Below, piece by piece: positions 63,964 to 64,000 of a stretch of DNA of 64,000 bases. Source of the DNA: Chitinibacter tainanensis DSM 15459 (GTDB lineage: Bacteria; Pseudomonadota; Gammaproteobacteria; Burkholderiales; Chitinibacteraceae); the NCBI RefSeq assembly GCF_000429785.1, contig NZ_KE386951.1, positions 52,209 through 116,208 of the forward strand. The letters run 5' to 3'. A model generated the notes under the pieces. It did not search any database. It worked only from the letters and a program-made list of their open reading frames with translations, and was not told where the DNA came from. Each line of letters opens with the position of its first letter. The stretch's first letter is position 1. Made by a program: the position numbers and the translations under genes.

Positions 63964-64000
63964 ATGAAAACTCATAAAATTTCCCAACCGCTCTCCAGTG
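63964..64000 (+). CDS. Start of a second permease gene, cut by the window end
   Basis: An ATG 9 bp after the previous stop opens a frame MKTHKISQPLSS that continues off the window. By operon convention this should be the MalG-like second permease of the sugar ABC transporter. Only twelve codons are visible, so the assignment rests on position. Confidence 0.55.
   Translation, partial: MKTHKISQPLSS

Noticed and set aside
1-64000. CRISPR array, prophage, insertion sequence or toxin-antitoxin pair
   Set aside because: No regularly spaced repeats, no integrase or transposase, no phage structural genes and no recognisable toxin-antitoxin pair were seen in reading the window.

Overview
The window looks like chromosomal DNA of a chitin-degrading betaproteobacterium, most likely of the Neisseriales (Chitinibacter/Deefgea-like). 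The grounds are moderate GC with betaproteobacterial-type proteins, an rnfABCDGE operon, secreted chitin-binding polysaccharide deacetylases and a chitinase-fold regulator. The genus is my inference; no rRNA is present to settle it.

Layout. 1-450: tRNA-Gly/Cys/Leu cluster. 600-4470: unknown periplasmic protein, FMN-binding flavoprotein, CPBP membrane protease, MocR-type regulator. 4550-9110 (minus): complete MacAB-type tripartite efflux operon with its own outer-membrane factor. 9450-15320 (minus): rnfABCDGE. 15490-17660: pyrD and folD. A ~128-bp dispersed repeat lies at 9285 and, inverted, at 16599. 17750-18115: tRNA-Pro/Arg/His operon with a clear sigma-70 promoter and terminator. 18150-27590 (minus): nine-gene chemosensory operon with two MCP-like proteins, CheY, a STAS protein, CheA, CheW, CheR and two tandem CheB. 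28170-36510: rnhA, methyltransferase, gloB, mltD, a DUF2339 membrane protein and an S41 protease. 36560-38890: LOG protein and succinate-semialdehyde dehydrogenase. 38890-44960 (minus): wecB-nfrB-nfrA-DUF4434, a compact locus for an N4-receptor-type exopolysaccharide. 45140-48680: class II aldolase, an unknown periplasmic protein, an MFS transporter. 48880-52270: two tandem secreted polysaccharide deacetylases, the second with two CBM5/12-type chitin-binding modules. 52440-57520: YkgJ-type protein, a small protein, a GH18-LytTR fusion, a diguanylate cyclase, a PhyH-type dioxygenase. 57700-64000: a two-component system in one operon with a GtsA-like sugar-binding protein, divergent from a CUT1 sugar ABC transporter that runs off the window.

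The most exciting element is the 782-residue protein at 53172-55520. It has a signal peptide, a periplasmic GH18 chitinase fold whose catalytic motif reads DGIEIDWR (Arg where the catalytic Glu belongs), one membrane helix, a long coiled-coil/linker region and a C-terminal LytTR DNA-binding domain. I read it as a membrane-tethered one-component transcription regulator that uses a dead chitinase as a chitin or chitooligosaccharide sensor. It lies just downstream of a diguanylate cyclase and within 5 kb of chitin-modifying enzymes.

Other leads are an NfrB synthase that ends where the c-di-GMP-binding domain of E. coli NfrB would begin, a sugar-binding protein co-transcribed with a histidine kinase/regulator pair, the paired inverted repeat element, and a short ATACCC/GGGTAT motif recurring at gene borders. 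All calls rest on reading the sequence and on family knowledge; no searches were run.
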